Part shown: in pieces, positions 7,876 through 13,639 of the stretch
Layout: each line of letters begins with the position of its first letter
Numbering within the stretch: the first letter of the stretch is position 1
DNA from: a virus
Virus record (IMG/VR): IMGVR_UViG_3300009610_000640
Span: 1 to 23,427 of that record
Reading direction: 5' to 3' (one strand)
DNA length: 23,427 bases
Program-made: the position numbers and the translations under genes
The notes under the pieces: model-generated
What the model saw: the letters and a program-made list of their open reading frames with translations, nothing else
What the model was told of the DNA's origin: nothing
The model's database searches: none

Positions 7876-8619
7876 CTATCGGCCCCCCGGCGGCGGGGGC
7901 CGCCGGCGCCGCATCGCTGCATGAACGGCGGCAAAGGCCGGCGTCGTGATGCTGTACTCCAGGCCGACCGGCTGCCCTTCCCACGTCCGCTCCAGCAGCG
8001 CACACGCCATTGGCACGAGCGCCTCGAGCGTGTCCGGCATCCGGACCGCGCCGATGTTCTCGGCATCGCCCGACCCGCGGATCGTCTCACCCGGCCACAC
8101 CTCGAACAACCACATCGGCCCATGACTCTGGAACTGCGGATAGAGCCGCGGTAGCTCGATGTCGTGCAGCGCAATCCACGCGCCCGGCCGCATCACCGGC
8201 GCCAGGTGTAAGACATCGAGCAGCGGGAACGGATGATGGTGATTCGCGTCGATGAAGGCGAAGTCCACGCCGCCGAGTGGCATCGTGAGGCCAATCTTCC
8301 GAGCATCGCTGTCGAAGTCCTGGATCCATCGCGTCTGGTGCGTGGGGTACATCTCGTCGACGGCGGCCCCGACCGCCTTGCTGGGGTCGAAGTAGCAGGT
8401 CGCGCGGACGTCGACCGAAACCAGCCGCCGCGGCGGGGGCAACAAGTCGAGCGCCGCGAGCAAGGCGGCCGAGCTGGTGCCGGCGGCGACGCCGACCTCG
8501 ACCACGAGCGCGGGCTGGGCCGCGGCGACGCGGTCGGCCAGGAACGCGAGATCGCCCAAGCTACACCCGCCCTGCACCCACGCCGGTGGCGGACGCAGGT
8601 CGAACAACTGAGGGGCCAC
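7876..8619 (-). CDS. Class I SAM-dependent methyltransferase
   Basis: 247 residues, GTG start at 8619 (codon 8617-8619). The Rossmann-fold features are clear: motif I VVEVGVAAGTS (39-49), an acidic end of strand 2 (SVD, 68-70), DFAFIDANHHH (119-129) and LHDIE (151-155). The IDANHHH/LHDIE pattern resembles the Methyltransf_24/TylF-like group that methylates sugars or small molecules. There is no DNA-methylase NPPY or PC motif, so DNA is an unlikely substrate. The gene lies downstream of the repressor on the same strand and probably shares its transcript, so it would be expressed in the lysogen. A role in altering host surface glycans is an inference from this placement. A 6-bp palindrome (GGGGCC/GGCCCC, 8612-8625) covers the start codon and could limit initiation. 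The C-terminus is Arg/Pro-rich. Confidence 0.75.
   Translation of the reverse strand: MAPQLFDLRPPPAWVQGGCSLGDLAFLADRVAAAQPALVVEVGVAAGTSSAALLAALDLLPPPRRLVSVDVRATCYFDPSKAVGAAVDEMYPTHQTRWIQDFDSDARKIGLTMPLGGVDFAFIDANHHHPFPLLDVLHLAPVMRPGAWIALHDIELPRLYPQFQSHGPMWLFEVWPGETIRGSGDAENIGAVRMPDTLEALVPMACALLERTWEGQPVGLEYSITTPAFAAVHAAMRRRRPPPPGGR
7887..7906. repeat. GC-rich hairpin between convergent genes
   Basis: CCGGCGGC (7887-7894) and GCCGCCGG (7899-7906) are perfectly complementary around GGGG. It lies within the last codons of the methyltransferase gene, near where it converges with the exported-protein gene. It might slow transcription from both sides, but it has no U-tract and may simply reflect Pro/Gly codons. 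Confidence 0.3.
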
Positions 8620-8638
8620 GGCCCCGTCAGTCTACAAG

Positions 8639-8842
8639 CTACAAGACGGCGGCGAGCAGGATCCCGGCGAGCAGGCCCGCGCTGGGCCGCCGCGTGCGGG
8701 GCCGCCGCATTTTCGCGGGCTGGCGCCGCAGCGTCAGATCGAAGAGCTCAGCGATGGCTTGCGCTTCGAGGACGGCGCGCCCGGGGCGGACTCGGGCGAT
8801 GGCTCGCAGTTGGGCGCACGCGCGCGTCAGGACCTGATTCAA
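8639..8842 (-). CDS. Possible small protein or displaced repressor C-terminus
   Basis: 67 residues if read from the TTG at 8842. It overlaps the repressor gene in another frame by 95 bases. From about 8842 downward this frame looks more like coding sequence (mostly G/C third positions, helix-forming LNQVLTRACAQLRAIARV and AIAELFDLTLRR) than the repressor frame, which turns into Arg/Pro/Ser-rich sequence. The end (GLLAGILLAAVL) is hydrophobic and might anchor in a membrane. No well-placed ribosome site is seen; a GGAG lies about 12-13 bases before the TTG. Either this is a small overlapping gene, or the repressor is read across a +1 shift, or there is a one-base error in the sequence. Confidence 0.35.
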   Translation of the reverse strand: MNQVLTRACAQLRAIARVRPGRAVLEAQAIAELFDLTLRRQPAKMRRPRTRRPSAGLLAGILLAAVL

Positions 8843-9296
8843 CTTTGGCGAAGAGCTCCAGGATGTTGATGAGGGGTCGAAGGTGGGCAACGGCGTGCGC
8901 GATGATGTCTTGTTGGTGCTCGATGATCCGTTGCTGTTTGCCAATGCGTTCGGACGTCGGCGCGAGTTTGAGACGACTAGATACATGCGACTCTCCGGAG
9001 GCGGTAGGCGGTGGAGGGGAGTCTGGGAGATCGGGCGGGTCAAACACGTCGAGACGGACGTCGTCGGGGTCAACAAAGAGCGCGCTGGCGGGGACCTCGA
9101 GAAACTCGGCAATCTGATCCACGTCTTCAAACCGGAGGCGGCGCCGGCCGCTGAGGACGTGCCCAATCCAGCCATCCGTCTTGCCGACGAAGCGCGCGAG
9201 ATCGGCCCGCGCCCCGCGCTCGTCGAGGCGCACGGCGATATTGCGGCGGAGGGTGTCGAGGGTGCGGCTGGTCAAGGCGTGGAGTTTCACGGGCAC
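8748..9296 (-). CDS. Phage repressor, XRE-type HTH protein
   Basis: 182 residues from the GTG at 9296. Residues about 12-75 form a helix-turn-helix of the XRE/Cro-CI type (ADLARFVGKTDGWIGHVLSG as helices 2-3, then a FEDVDQIAEFLEVPASALF segment). The middle is a Pro/Asp-rich linker, then a long helix (about 108-145) that could oligomerise. There is no LexA/CI-type serine peptidase domain, so RecA-driven self-cleavage is not expected. The gene is divergent from a Cro-like gene, with operators between, so it is the likely lysogeny repressor. The start codon is about 7 bases from the predicted transcription start, like leaderless lambda cI mRNA. The last 30 residues are suspect (see the overlapping frame). 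A different HTH regulator is the main alternative. Confidence 0.75.
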   Translation of the reverse strand: MPVKLHALTSRTLDTLRRNIAVRLDERGARADLARFVGKTDGWIGHVLSGRRRLRFEDVDQIAEFLEVPASALFVDPDDVRLDVFDPPDLPDSPPPPTASGESHVSSRLKLAPTSERIGKQQRIIEHQQDIIAHAVAHLRPLINILELFAKVESGPDARVRPTASHRPSPPRARRPRSASHR

Positions 9297-9299
9297 AAT

Positions 9300-9339
9300 G
9301 TTTACAAGGAGTAAACACCTTCACGCGCCGTGAAATCAA
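9300..9339 (-). promoter_or_regulatory. Repressor promoter with two palindromic operators
   Basis: On the minus strand, TTGATT (9339-9334) and TTTACT (9315-9310) are 18 bases apart and fit a -35/-10 pair. Two perfect palindromes overlap it: GTTTAC/GTAAAC around AAGGA (9300-9316), covering the -10, and TTCACG/CGTGAA around CGC (9320-9334), filling the spacer. Proteins bound here would repress or tune the repressor gene. The two palindromes differ in sequence, so they may bind different proteins, for example repressor and Cro. Confidence 0.5.
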
Positions 9340-9377
9340 GCGCGATCGCCACACGGTCCTGTTTGCCAAGATAGTCC

Positions 9378-9426
9378 TTGACGTACATTGCCATCCCGTA
9401 TAGCTTGCGGGTATCGTGAGCAATAC
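9378..9426 (+). promoter_or_regulatory. Candidate early promoter and operator upstream of the Cro-like gene
   Basis: TTGACG at 9378-9383 is a good -35. The -10 is less clear: TAGCTT at 17 bases (9401-9406) or TATAGC at 15 bases (9399-9404). GTATAGCT (9398-9405) and AGCAATAC (9419-9426) form an inverted repeat matching at 7 of 8 positions, spanning the -10 and the GTG start at 9416; this may be an operator. The early operon to 17452 would start here. Confidence 0.4.
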
Positions 9427-9622
9427 GACGGGGCGGCGGCGCCTGGAGGCGTGGCTGAAGGCGTCGCGGCAATCGCGCCGATCGCTGGCGCGGGACATCC
9501 GCGTCTCACCGGGGTACGTCACGCACCTCCTTACCGGCACCCGCACGCCGTCGCTCCGGATCGCGAAACGTCTCCAGGACTTGACCGGGATTCCGGCCGC
9601 CGACTTCACGCCCCCCAGCTAA
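9416..9622 (+). CDS. Cro-like small HTH regulator
   Basis: 68 residues from the GTG at 9416. Nearly the whole protein is one XRE-type helix-turn-helix: RRSLARDIRVSPGYVTHLLT (about 21-40) followed by RTPSLRIAKRLQDLTG. Size and position (first gene rightward, divergent from the repressor) are those of Cro, which would shut off the repressor and favour lytic growth. The ribosome site is weak (GCGGG at 9407-9411). It might instead be an activator of the lysogeny promoter (CII-like); size and position favour Cro. Confidence 0.7.
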   Translation: MSNTTGRRRLEAWLKASRQSRRSLARDIRVSPGYVTHLLTGTRTPSLRIAKRLQDLTGIPAADFTPPS

Positions 9623-9647
9623 CTCCGTTCCCGAGGAAAGGCCCGGT

Positions 9648-9860
9648 ATGCCTGCCGCCGTGCGTGTCCCTGCTGCCGATCCGAAATTGCTGACGCTGCA
9701 CGACGTGTGTCGGCGGCTGCGGCTCGGCCACTCGAAGGTGTACGCGCTTATCAAGGAGGGCCGCTTCCCGGCGCCGCTCAAGGTCGGCCGCGTGTCGCGC
9801 TGGGTGACGCGGGAAGTCGACGCGTGGGTGGAAGACCAGATCGCCGCCAGCGAACGGTGA
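9648..9860 (+). CDS. AlpA/excisionase-type HTH protein
   Basis: 70 residues; ATG at 9648 with GAGGAAAG (9633-9640) 7 bases upstream. The sequence LLTLHDVCRRLRLGHSKVYA, then LIKEGRFPAPLKVGRVSRW and a final VDAWVEDQI helix, is a clear AlpA/HTH_17 (MerR-like winged helix) pattern. Such proteins act as excisionases (Xis) or transcription factors of int in P4-type elements. With a P4-type integrase in the same phage, a role in excision is likely, although int is 2.4 kb away and not in the same operon. It lies between the Cro-like gene and the replication gene, and its stop overlaps a GTG of the next frame. Confidence 0.75.
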   Translation: MPAAVRVPAADPKLLTLHDVCRRLRLGHSKVYALIKEGRFPAPLKVGRVSRWVTREVDAWVEDQIAASER

Positions 9861-9865
9861 GCGCC

Positions 9866-10474
9866 ATGCGGGCACGACTGCTCAAGCCCGGCTTCTTTCA
9901 GAACGAGGATCTCGCCCGGCTACCCGTGCGGGCGCGGTTGCTCTTCGCCGGCCTGTGGTGTTTGGCCGATCGGGCAGGGCGCCTCGAGGACCGGCCGGAA
10001 CGCATCCGCGCGGCCATCTTTCCGTACGAACGGGTCCGCGTCAGTGACCTGTTAGCGCGGTTGGAACAGGCAGGATTCCTAAAAAGGTATCAGTCCGCGT
10101 CGACGTGTTGCATTGCGCTGCCACGATTCGCCAAACATCAACGCCCGCATCATCGAGAACCAGAGAGCAATTTGCCGCCCGAGCCGCGGAAAGGTACGGC
10201 TCGGCCCCTACCTCGCCCACCAGATCCGGTAACTAGATCCGGTAAAGATCAAGATCCAGATCAAAAGATAACCGCTCCGCGGTCCGTGATTCCGTTCCGC
10301 GTCTACGCCGCGATCGCCACGCGCGCCCTGGCCGAGACCCGGACCGACGACCTGGGCGACCTCGCGGAGCAATTCAAAACCCTGTGCGCGCGGCAGGACG
10401 TGCCGTATGACGCCGAGACCACCCAGAAGGCCATCGACGCTGCCAGAGTGGCGCGGGCCAAGAGGCGCGCATGA
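9866..10474 (+). CDS. Phage replication initiator-like protein
   Basis: 202 residues from the ATG at 9866 (GGTGAG 4 bases upstream); a GTG at 9857 overlapping the previous stop would add three residues. The N-terminal part (MRARLLKPGFFQNEDLARLP, LLFAGLWCLADRAGRLEDRP, a winged-helix segment to about residue 90 and a FAKHQRPHHREPES end) matches a family of phage proteins at the position of replication initiators (DnaD/replisome-organiser type). A Pro/Lys/Asp-rich linker (about 95-140) carries iteron-like repeats in its DNA, then a short helical C-domain follows (about 140-202). The protein probably binds the origin and recruits host helicase. No helicase or primase gene is seen nearby, so the host replisome is presumably used. 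The direct function is inferred. Confidence 0.6.
   Translation: MRARLLKPGFFQNEDLARLPVRARLLFAGLWCLADRAGRLEDRPERIRAAIFPYERVRVSDLLARLEQAGFLKRYQSASTCCIALPRFAKHQRPHHREPESNLPPEPRKGTARPLPRPPDPVTRSGKDQDPDQKITAPRSVIPFRVYAAIATRALAETRTDDLGDLAEQFKTLCARQDVPYDAETTQKAIDAARVARAKRRA
10222..10262 (+). repeat. Iteron-like repeats, candidate replication origin
   Basis: AGATCCGGTAA occurs at 10222-10232 and 10235-10245 with a 13-base period, followed by AGATC at 10246-10250, 10252-10256 and 10258-10262. The region is clearly richer in A/T than its surroundings, and an AAAAGATAA stretch follows. It lies in the linker-coding part of the replication-initiator gene, as the lambda origin lies inside gene O. Confidence 0.5.
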
Positions 10475-10686
10475 CGACGAAGTATCCCCGGTCGATTGAC
10501 GAACCCGAATGCCCCTGGTGCGACGGCACCGGCGAGTGGGAAGTCGAGTACCCGGATCGCGCCACCGATGCCACCGGCGGCCAGGCGTTTCACGTGGAAC
10601 GCTGCCCGTGCACGAAGTGCGGCGGCACCGGCGTCGCGAAGTTCGATCCAGCGGATCTCCTCGCGCGCATGAGGAACGAGCGATGA
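10471..10686 (+). CDS. Small zinc-binding protein with DnaJ-like CxxCxGxG repeats
   Basis: 71 residues; the ATG at 10471 overlaps the previous stop (ATGA). It contains CPWCDGTG (about 14-21) and CPCTKCGGTG (about 46-55), two CxxCxGxG motifs like the zinc-binding repeats of DnaJ, and ends with a short charged helix. The four cysteines likely bind one zinc ion. Small proteins of this kind are common in phage early operons but have no assigned role. Its stop overlaps the start of the Dam gene (ATGA). Confidence 0.65.
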   Translation: MTTKYPRSIDEPECPWCDGTGEWEVEYPDRATDATGGQAFHVERCPCTKCGGTGVAKFDPADLLARMRNER

Positions 10687-11579
10687 ACAAACTTGCGAAG
10701 TACACAGAGCGGAGCAAGGGGCTTGCTAAGTACGACCCGAAGAAGGGCATGAAGAAGATCGCGTTTCTCGAAATGGTCGAGAAGCATTACGCGAAAGCAA
10801 AAGACGCTGGTCAACTGACGGCGGCAATCCGCGCCAAACTCGAAGCTCAAGCTGAATTTGTGCTCTGGTGGGATACGCAGGTCGAGAAACAAGACGGACG
10901 CCCGTCAGATAAGCGTCGCGGATCTGCGACGCTTATCGCTGGGCGTGACGGCCTCCCAGATCGGTCCTCCATCCATCGTTGGCGCGTGAAGCTTAACGAT
11001 CCTGACAAGTTCGAGAAGACGTACATGGACATCTGCGCCAAGTACCCAAAACTGCTGGAGTTCGATCAGACCGCGCACGTCTCGCAGAACTCCGGCGAGA
11101 ACGAATGGTATACGCCCGCCGAGTACATCGAAGCGGCCAGGCGGGTGATGAACGATGGGATCGATCTGGATCCGGCGACTAGCGTCGCGGCCAATAAGGT
11201 CGTACAAGCGGCGCGCATCTTCACGGTCGAGGAGAATGGGCTAAAGCAAAACTGGGCCGGCCGGGTCTGGCTAAATCCTCCTTATGCCCAACCACTGATC
11301 GACGAGTACGCCACCAAGCTCGTCGCGCACGTCCGCGCGGATGACCTCGAAGCGGCAGTCGTGCTCGTTAACAACGCCACGGAAACACAGTGGTTTCAGA
11401 AGATGGCCGCGGTCGCCGATGCGATCTGCTTTAAGAGCGGCCGGATCCGGTTCTGGGGTCCGAACCGCGAAGAGGGCACACCGCTCCAGGGCCAGGCCTT
11501 TCTCTACTTCGGCGCGGAAATCGACCGCTTTATTCGCGAGTTCCGCGCGTTTGGGTTCGTGCTCGTGGTGCCGGAGTAG
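10683..11579 (+). CDS. dam: DNA N6-adenine methyltransferase (phage Dam)
   Basis: 298 residues; the ATG at 10683 overlaps the previous stop. The C-terminal half matches the phage DNA N-6-adenine methyltransferase family: EWYTPAEYIEAARRV, IDLDPATS (about 160), VWLNPPYAQP with the catalytic NPPY at about 198-201, and a closing region with RIRFWG and GQAFLYFG. The first 130 residues are Lys-rich and helical and may bind DNA; they contain a long DNA hairpin at 10902-10951. The enzyme would methylate adenines in phage DNA, protecting it from restriction or timing packaging. The gene and the next are visibly less GC-rich than the surroundings, suggesting separate acquisition. Target site unknown. 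Confidence 0.88.
   Translation: MNKLAKYTERSKGLAKYDPKKGMKKIAFLEMVEKHYAKAKDAGQLTAAIRAKLEAQAEFVLWWDTQVEKQDGRPSDKRRGSATLIAGRDGLPDRSSIHRWRVKLNDPDKFEKTYMDICAKYPKLLEFDQTAHVSQNSGENEWYTPAEYIEAARRVMNDGIDLDPATSVAANKVVQAARIFTVEENGLKQNWAGRVWLNPPYAQPLIDEYATKLVAHVRADDLEAAVVLVNNATETQWFQKMAAVADAICFKSGRIRFWGPNREEGTPLQGQAFLYFGAEIDRFIREFRAFGFVLVVPE
10902..10951. repeat. Long perfect hairpin inside the Dam gene
   Basis: GATAAGCGTCGC (10908-10919) pairs perfectly with GCGACGCTTATC (10926-10937) around GGATCT. Outer arms CCGTCA (10902-10907) and TGACGG (10946-10951) extend it by 6 pairs, leaving an 8-base bulge on the right. The repeat lies in codons for a Lys/Arg/Gly-rich stretch between the helical N-part and the catalytic domain. 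Confidence 0.7.
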
Positions 11580-11584
11580 TTAGG

Positions 11585-12148
11585 ATGGACGCCCGCGCCT
11601 TCTTTCCCAAGCGAGAGCCAGGCCTGATTAATCATCGGCCCCGTGCCCGGCAGATCAACTGCTTTACCGGTCTCAAATTCGGAACGATCACGCCGACGGA
11701 TCTCGATGGTCTCATTGATTACCACAATGAACGCTTTGCATTTTTGGAATTAAAACTGCGGGATGCGCCGGTTACAAAGGCGCAAGCGAAAGCATTCACT
11801 CGCGTTGTCGATGCGATCGAGATCGCAAAGAAGCAAGCGTGTTTCTTCGTGGCTGAACACACGGCGGATGATCCGATGGAGGATGTTCCGGCGGATCGCT
11901 GCCTCGTCCGGTGTTTCTACACGCACCAGAAGTGGCACCGCATCGTGGACGACATCACGCTGCTCGCGGCCCTTAATCGTTTTCTGGGATTTAGTACTGA
12001 CCGCATCGCCTGCACGATCCTGACGTTTGAAGAAGCCTGTCGCGGGAGACCTTTTCAAGAGGACTTGTCCGCCACTCAAGCACAGTCACCAATTGCACGT
12101 GCACCGTCCGTAGACGAGATTTTCCGTAGTTCAGGAGGATTCAAATGA
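11585..12148 (+). CDS. PD-(D/E)XK nuclease-like protein
   Basis: 187 residues; ATG at 11585, 5 bases after the Dam stop, with only a weak ribosome site. The segment ITPTDLDGLIDYHNERFAFL followed by ELKL shows D41, a strand, then E55-x-K57 and Q67, the arrangement of a PD-(D/E)XK nuclease core. Similar phage proteins have DxDG..E.K with a Gln-containing helix. The rest (to 187) contains a helical segment and a disordered end, with no second recognised domain. It may process DNA ends or degrade host DNA. Sitting right behind Dam, it might spare methylated phage DNA, but this is inference. Third positions and GC are lower than in neighbouring genes. The match is at motif level only. Confidence 0.5.
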   Translation: MDARAFFPKREPGLINHRPRARQINCFTGLKFGTITPTDLDGLIDYHNERFAFLELKLRDAPVTKAQAKAFTRVVDAIEIAKKQACFFVAEHTADDPMEDVPADRCLVRCFYTHQKWHRIVDDITLLAALNRFLGFSTDRIACTILTFEEACRGRPFQEDLSATQAQSPIARAPSVDEIFRSSGGFK

Positions 12149-13041
12149 ACACGAATCTTGCGACCGCTTCCGCGGTGCCGATCGCACCGTCCCCCTACAC
12201 GCGCGAGCAGATCGATCTGATCAAGCGGCAGGTCGCCGTCGGGGTCACCGACGACGAGCTGCGGCTGTTTCTCTACCAATGCCAGCGCACCGGCCTCGAC
12301 GCCTTGACCAAGCAGATATACGCCATCAAGCGCGGCGGGCGGCTCACGATTCAGACGGCGATTGACGGCTTCCGGCTCATCGCGCAGCGGACCGGCGACT
12401 ACCGCGGCCAGGTCGGGCCGTTCTGGTGCGGCGCCAATGGGATCTGGGCGGATGTGTGGCTGTCGAACGAGCCGCCGGTGGCGTCGAAGGTCGGCGTGTG
12501 GCGGAAGGAGTTCCAGGAGCCGGTGTGGGGCGTGGCACGGACGGACGCCTATGCGGCGCGCAATGAGCGCGGACAGTTGTCCGGCTTGTGGCGGACGATG
12601 GCCGACACGATGGTGGCCAAGTGCGCGGAAGCCTTGGCGCTCAGAAAAGCGTTTCCGCACGAGCTCAGCGGCATTTACAGCGGCGACGAAGTGCAAGAGC
12701 AGGCCGTCGACCACGAGACCGGCGAGATCGTCCCGGCGCCGCGCCAGATGCCCAAGCCCACGCCGAAACCGAAGCCGGCGCCGAAGGAGCCCGAGGGCGG
12801 CCCGCAAGCGATCACCGTCAACGTCCTCGGCGTCGTCCAGCGGCCGATGACGGACGGCCGCGTCAAGTTCATCATCAGCGGCAACGACGGCAAGACCTAC
12901 CAGTCGCTGCAGCTCGAGCACGCCACGACCGCGAAAGAAGCGCAGAGCGCCGGCCTGCCGGTGGCGATCGAGTACACGACCACGACCGACGGCCGGATCA
13001 TTCAGTCGATCGCCGAAGTCGAGCCGGAGCCGCCGGTATGA
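12145..13041 (+). CDS. bet: RecT/Bet-family single-strand annealing protein
   Basis: 298 residues. The ATG at 12145 has AGGAGG at 12133-12138, 6 bases upstream, the strongest ribosome site in the window, and overlaps the previous stop. Residues 18-180 show the Bet signature: YTREQIDLIKRQVAVGVTDD, LFLYQCQRTGLDALTKQIYA, TIQTAIDGFRLIAQRTGDY and MADTMVAKCAEALALRKAFP, then ELSGIYSGDEV. It anneals complementary single strands during phage recombination and repair. After a Pro/Lys linker (200-220) there is an extra C-terminal domain (221-298) with beta-strand character (AITVNVLGVVQR, VKFIISGNDGKTYQSL) that looks OB-fold-like and is not part of the usual Bet. A nuclease gene follows directly, as exonuclease genes often accompany bet. 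Confidence 0.9.
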   Translation: MNTNLATASAVPIAPSPYTREQIDLIKRQVAVGVTDDELRLFLYQCQRTGLDALTKQIYAIKRGGRLTIQTAIDGFRLIAQRTGDYRGQVGPFWCGANGIWADVWLSNEPPVASKVGVWRKEFQEPVWGVARTDAYAARNERGQLSGLWRTMADTMVAKCAEALALRKAFPHELSGIYSGDEVQEQAVDHETGEIVPAPRQMPKPTPKPKPAPKEPEGGPQAITVNVLGVVQRPMTDGRVKFIISGNDGKTYQSLQLEHATTAKEAQSAGLPVAIEYTTTTDGRIIQSIAEVEPEPPV

Positions 13042-13457
13042 CGGCGACCACGACCAGCCGCGGCGTGACCTTTCGCCGGCCGACGCTGGACGAAAAATCC
13101 GAGCAGGCGAATATCAAGCACCTCGTCGGGCACCTCGGCGGCCGGGTCTACACCCTCGGCACGCGCCGCGCGCAGTACTGCGGGACGTGCGGCTGCACCA
13201 ACACCGACCAGGGCACGCGGCAGACGGAAGGGCTCGGCGACCTTGCGATCTACCTGCCGCCGTCGCCGCGTCAGGTGCGCCAGAACCCCGACGCGCCGTG
13301 GGTCTTTCTCTGGGTCGAGTGCAAAGGCCGCGGCGGCACGCTCACACCTGAGCAAGTCGAGTTTCGGTACATCAACCAGCGCGCTGGCGTCGTGTCGCTG
13401 GTCGGCGGTCTGGACGCCTTTCTGGAGTGGCTGTCGATCGGCGGGTGGGCGCGGTGA
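13038..13457 (+). CDS. VRR-NUC-type PD-(D/E)XK nuclease
   Basis: 139 residues; ATG at 13038 overlaps the previous stop (ATGA). The pattern EGLGDLAIYLPP (G67-D68), a strand VFLWVECKGRGG (E94-x-K96) and LTPEQVEFRYINQRAGVVSL (Q106) is the VRR-NUC nuclease core. Such proteins are structure-specific nucleases, often thought to resolve Holliday junctions or replace RuvC/RusA in phages. An insert with C48, C51 and C53 may bind zinc, with a fourth ligand not obvious. Coupled translation with the Bet-type protein suggests a joint role in recombination. VRR-NUC stand-alone proteins of this size are common in phages. Confidence 0.8.
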   Translation: MTATTTSRGVTFRRPTLDEKSEQANIKHLVGHLGGRVYTLGTRRAQYCGTCGCTNTDQGTRQTEGLGDLAIYLPPSPRQVRQNPDAPWVFLWVECKGRGGTLTPEQVEFRYINQRAGVVSLVGGLDAFLEWLSIGGWAR

Positions 13458-13639
13458 CCGACCGGCGTCAGTGGCACGGGCTGCCACATCGCGTCGTCTG
13501 GCGGCAGAACCGCGCGAGCGGGCTGTGTGGGGACTGCGGCCAGCCGGTGACCCGCTTTGCCCGCTGCACGCGCTGCCGGGCGCGCGAGGCCGCCAACCAG
13601 GCGCGCCGGCGCCGAGACCGGCGGATGCTCGAGGTATGA
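13454..13639 (+). CDS. Small zinc-finger-like basic protein
   Basis: 61 residues from the GTG at 13454, overlapping the previous stop as GTGA. It has two CxxC pairs (LCGDCGQ at about 24-30 and CTRCRARE at about 38-45), then an Arg-rich helix (ANQARRRRDRR). The composition suggests a zinc-stabilised nucleic-acid-binding protein. It runs directly into the HNH gene. No family recognised. Confidence 0.55.
   Translation: MTDRRQWHGLPHRVVWRQNRASGLCGDCGQPVTRFARCTRCRAREAANQARRRRDRRMLEV

Noticed and set aside
8233-9314. Plus-strand open frames (8233-9117 and 8883-9314) opposite the repressor and methyltransferase
   Set aside because: The minus-strand products show clear HTH and Rossmann motifs; the plus-strand frames show none.
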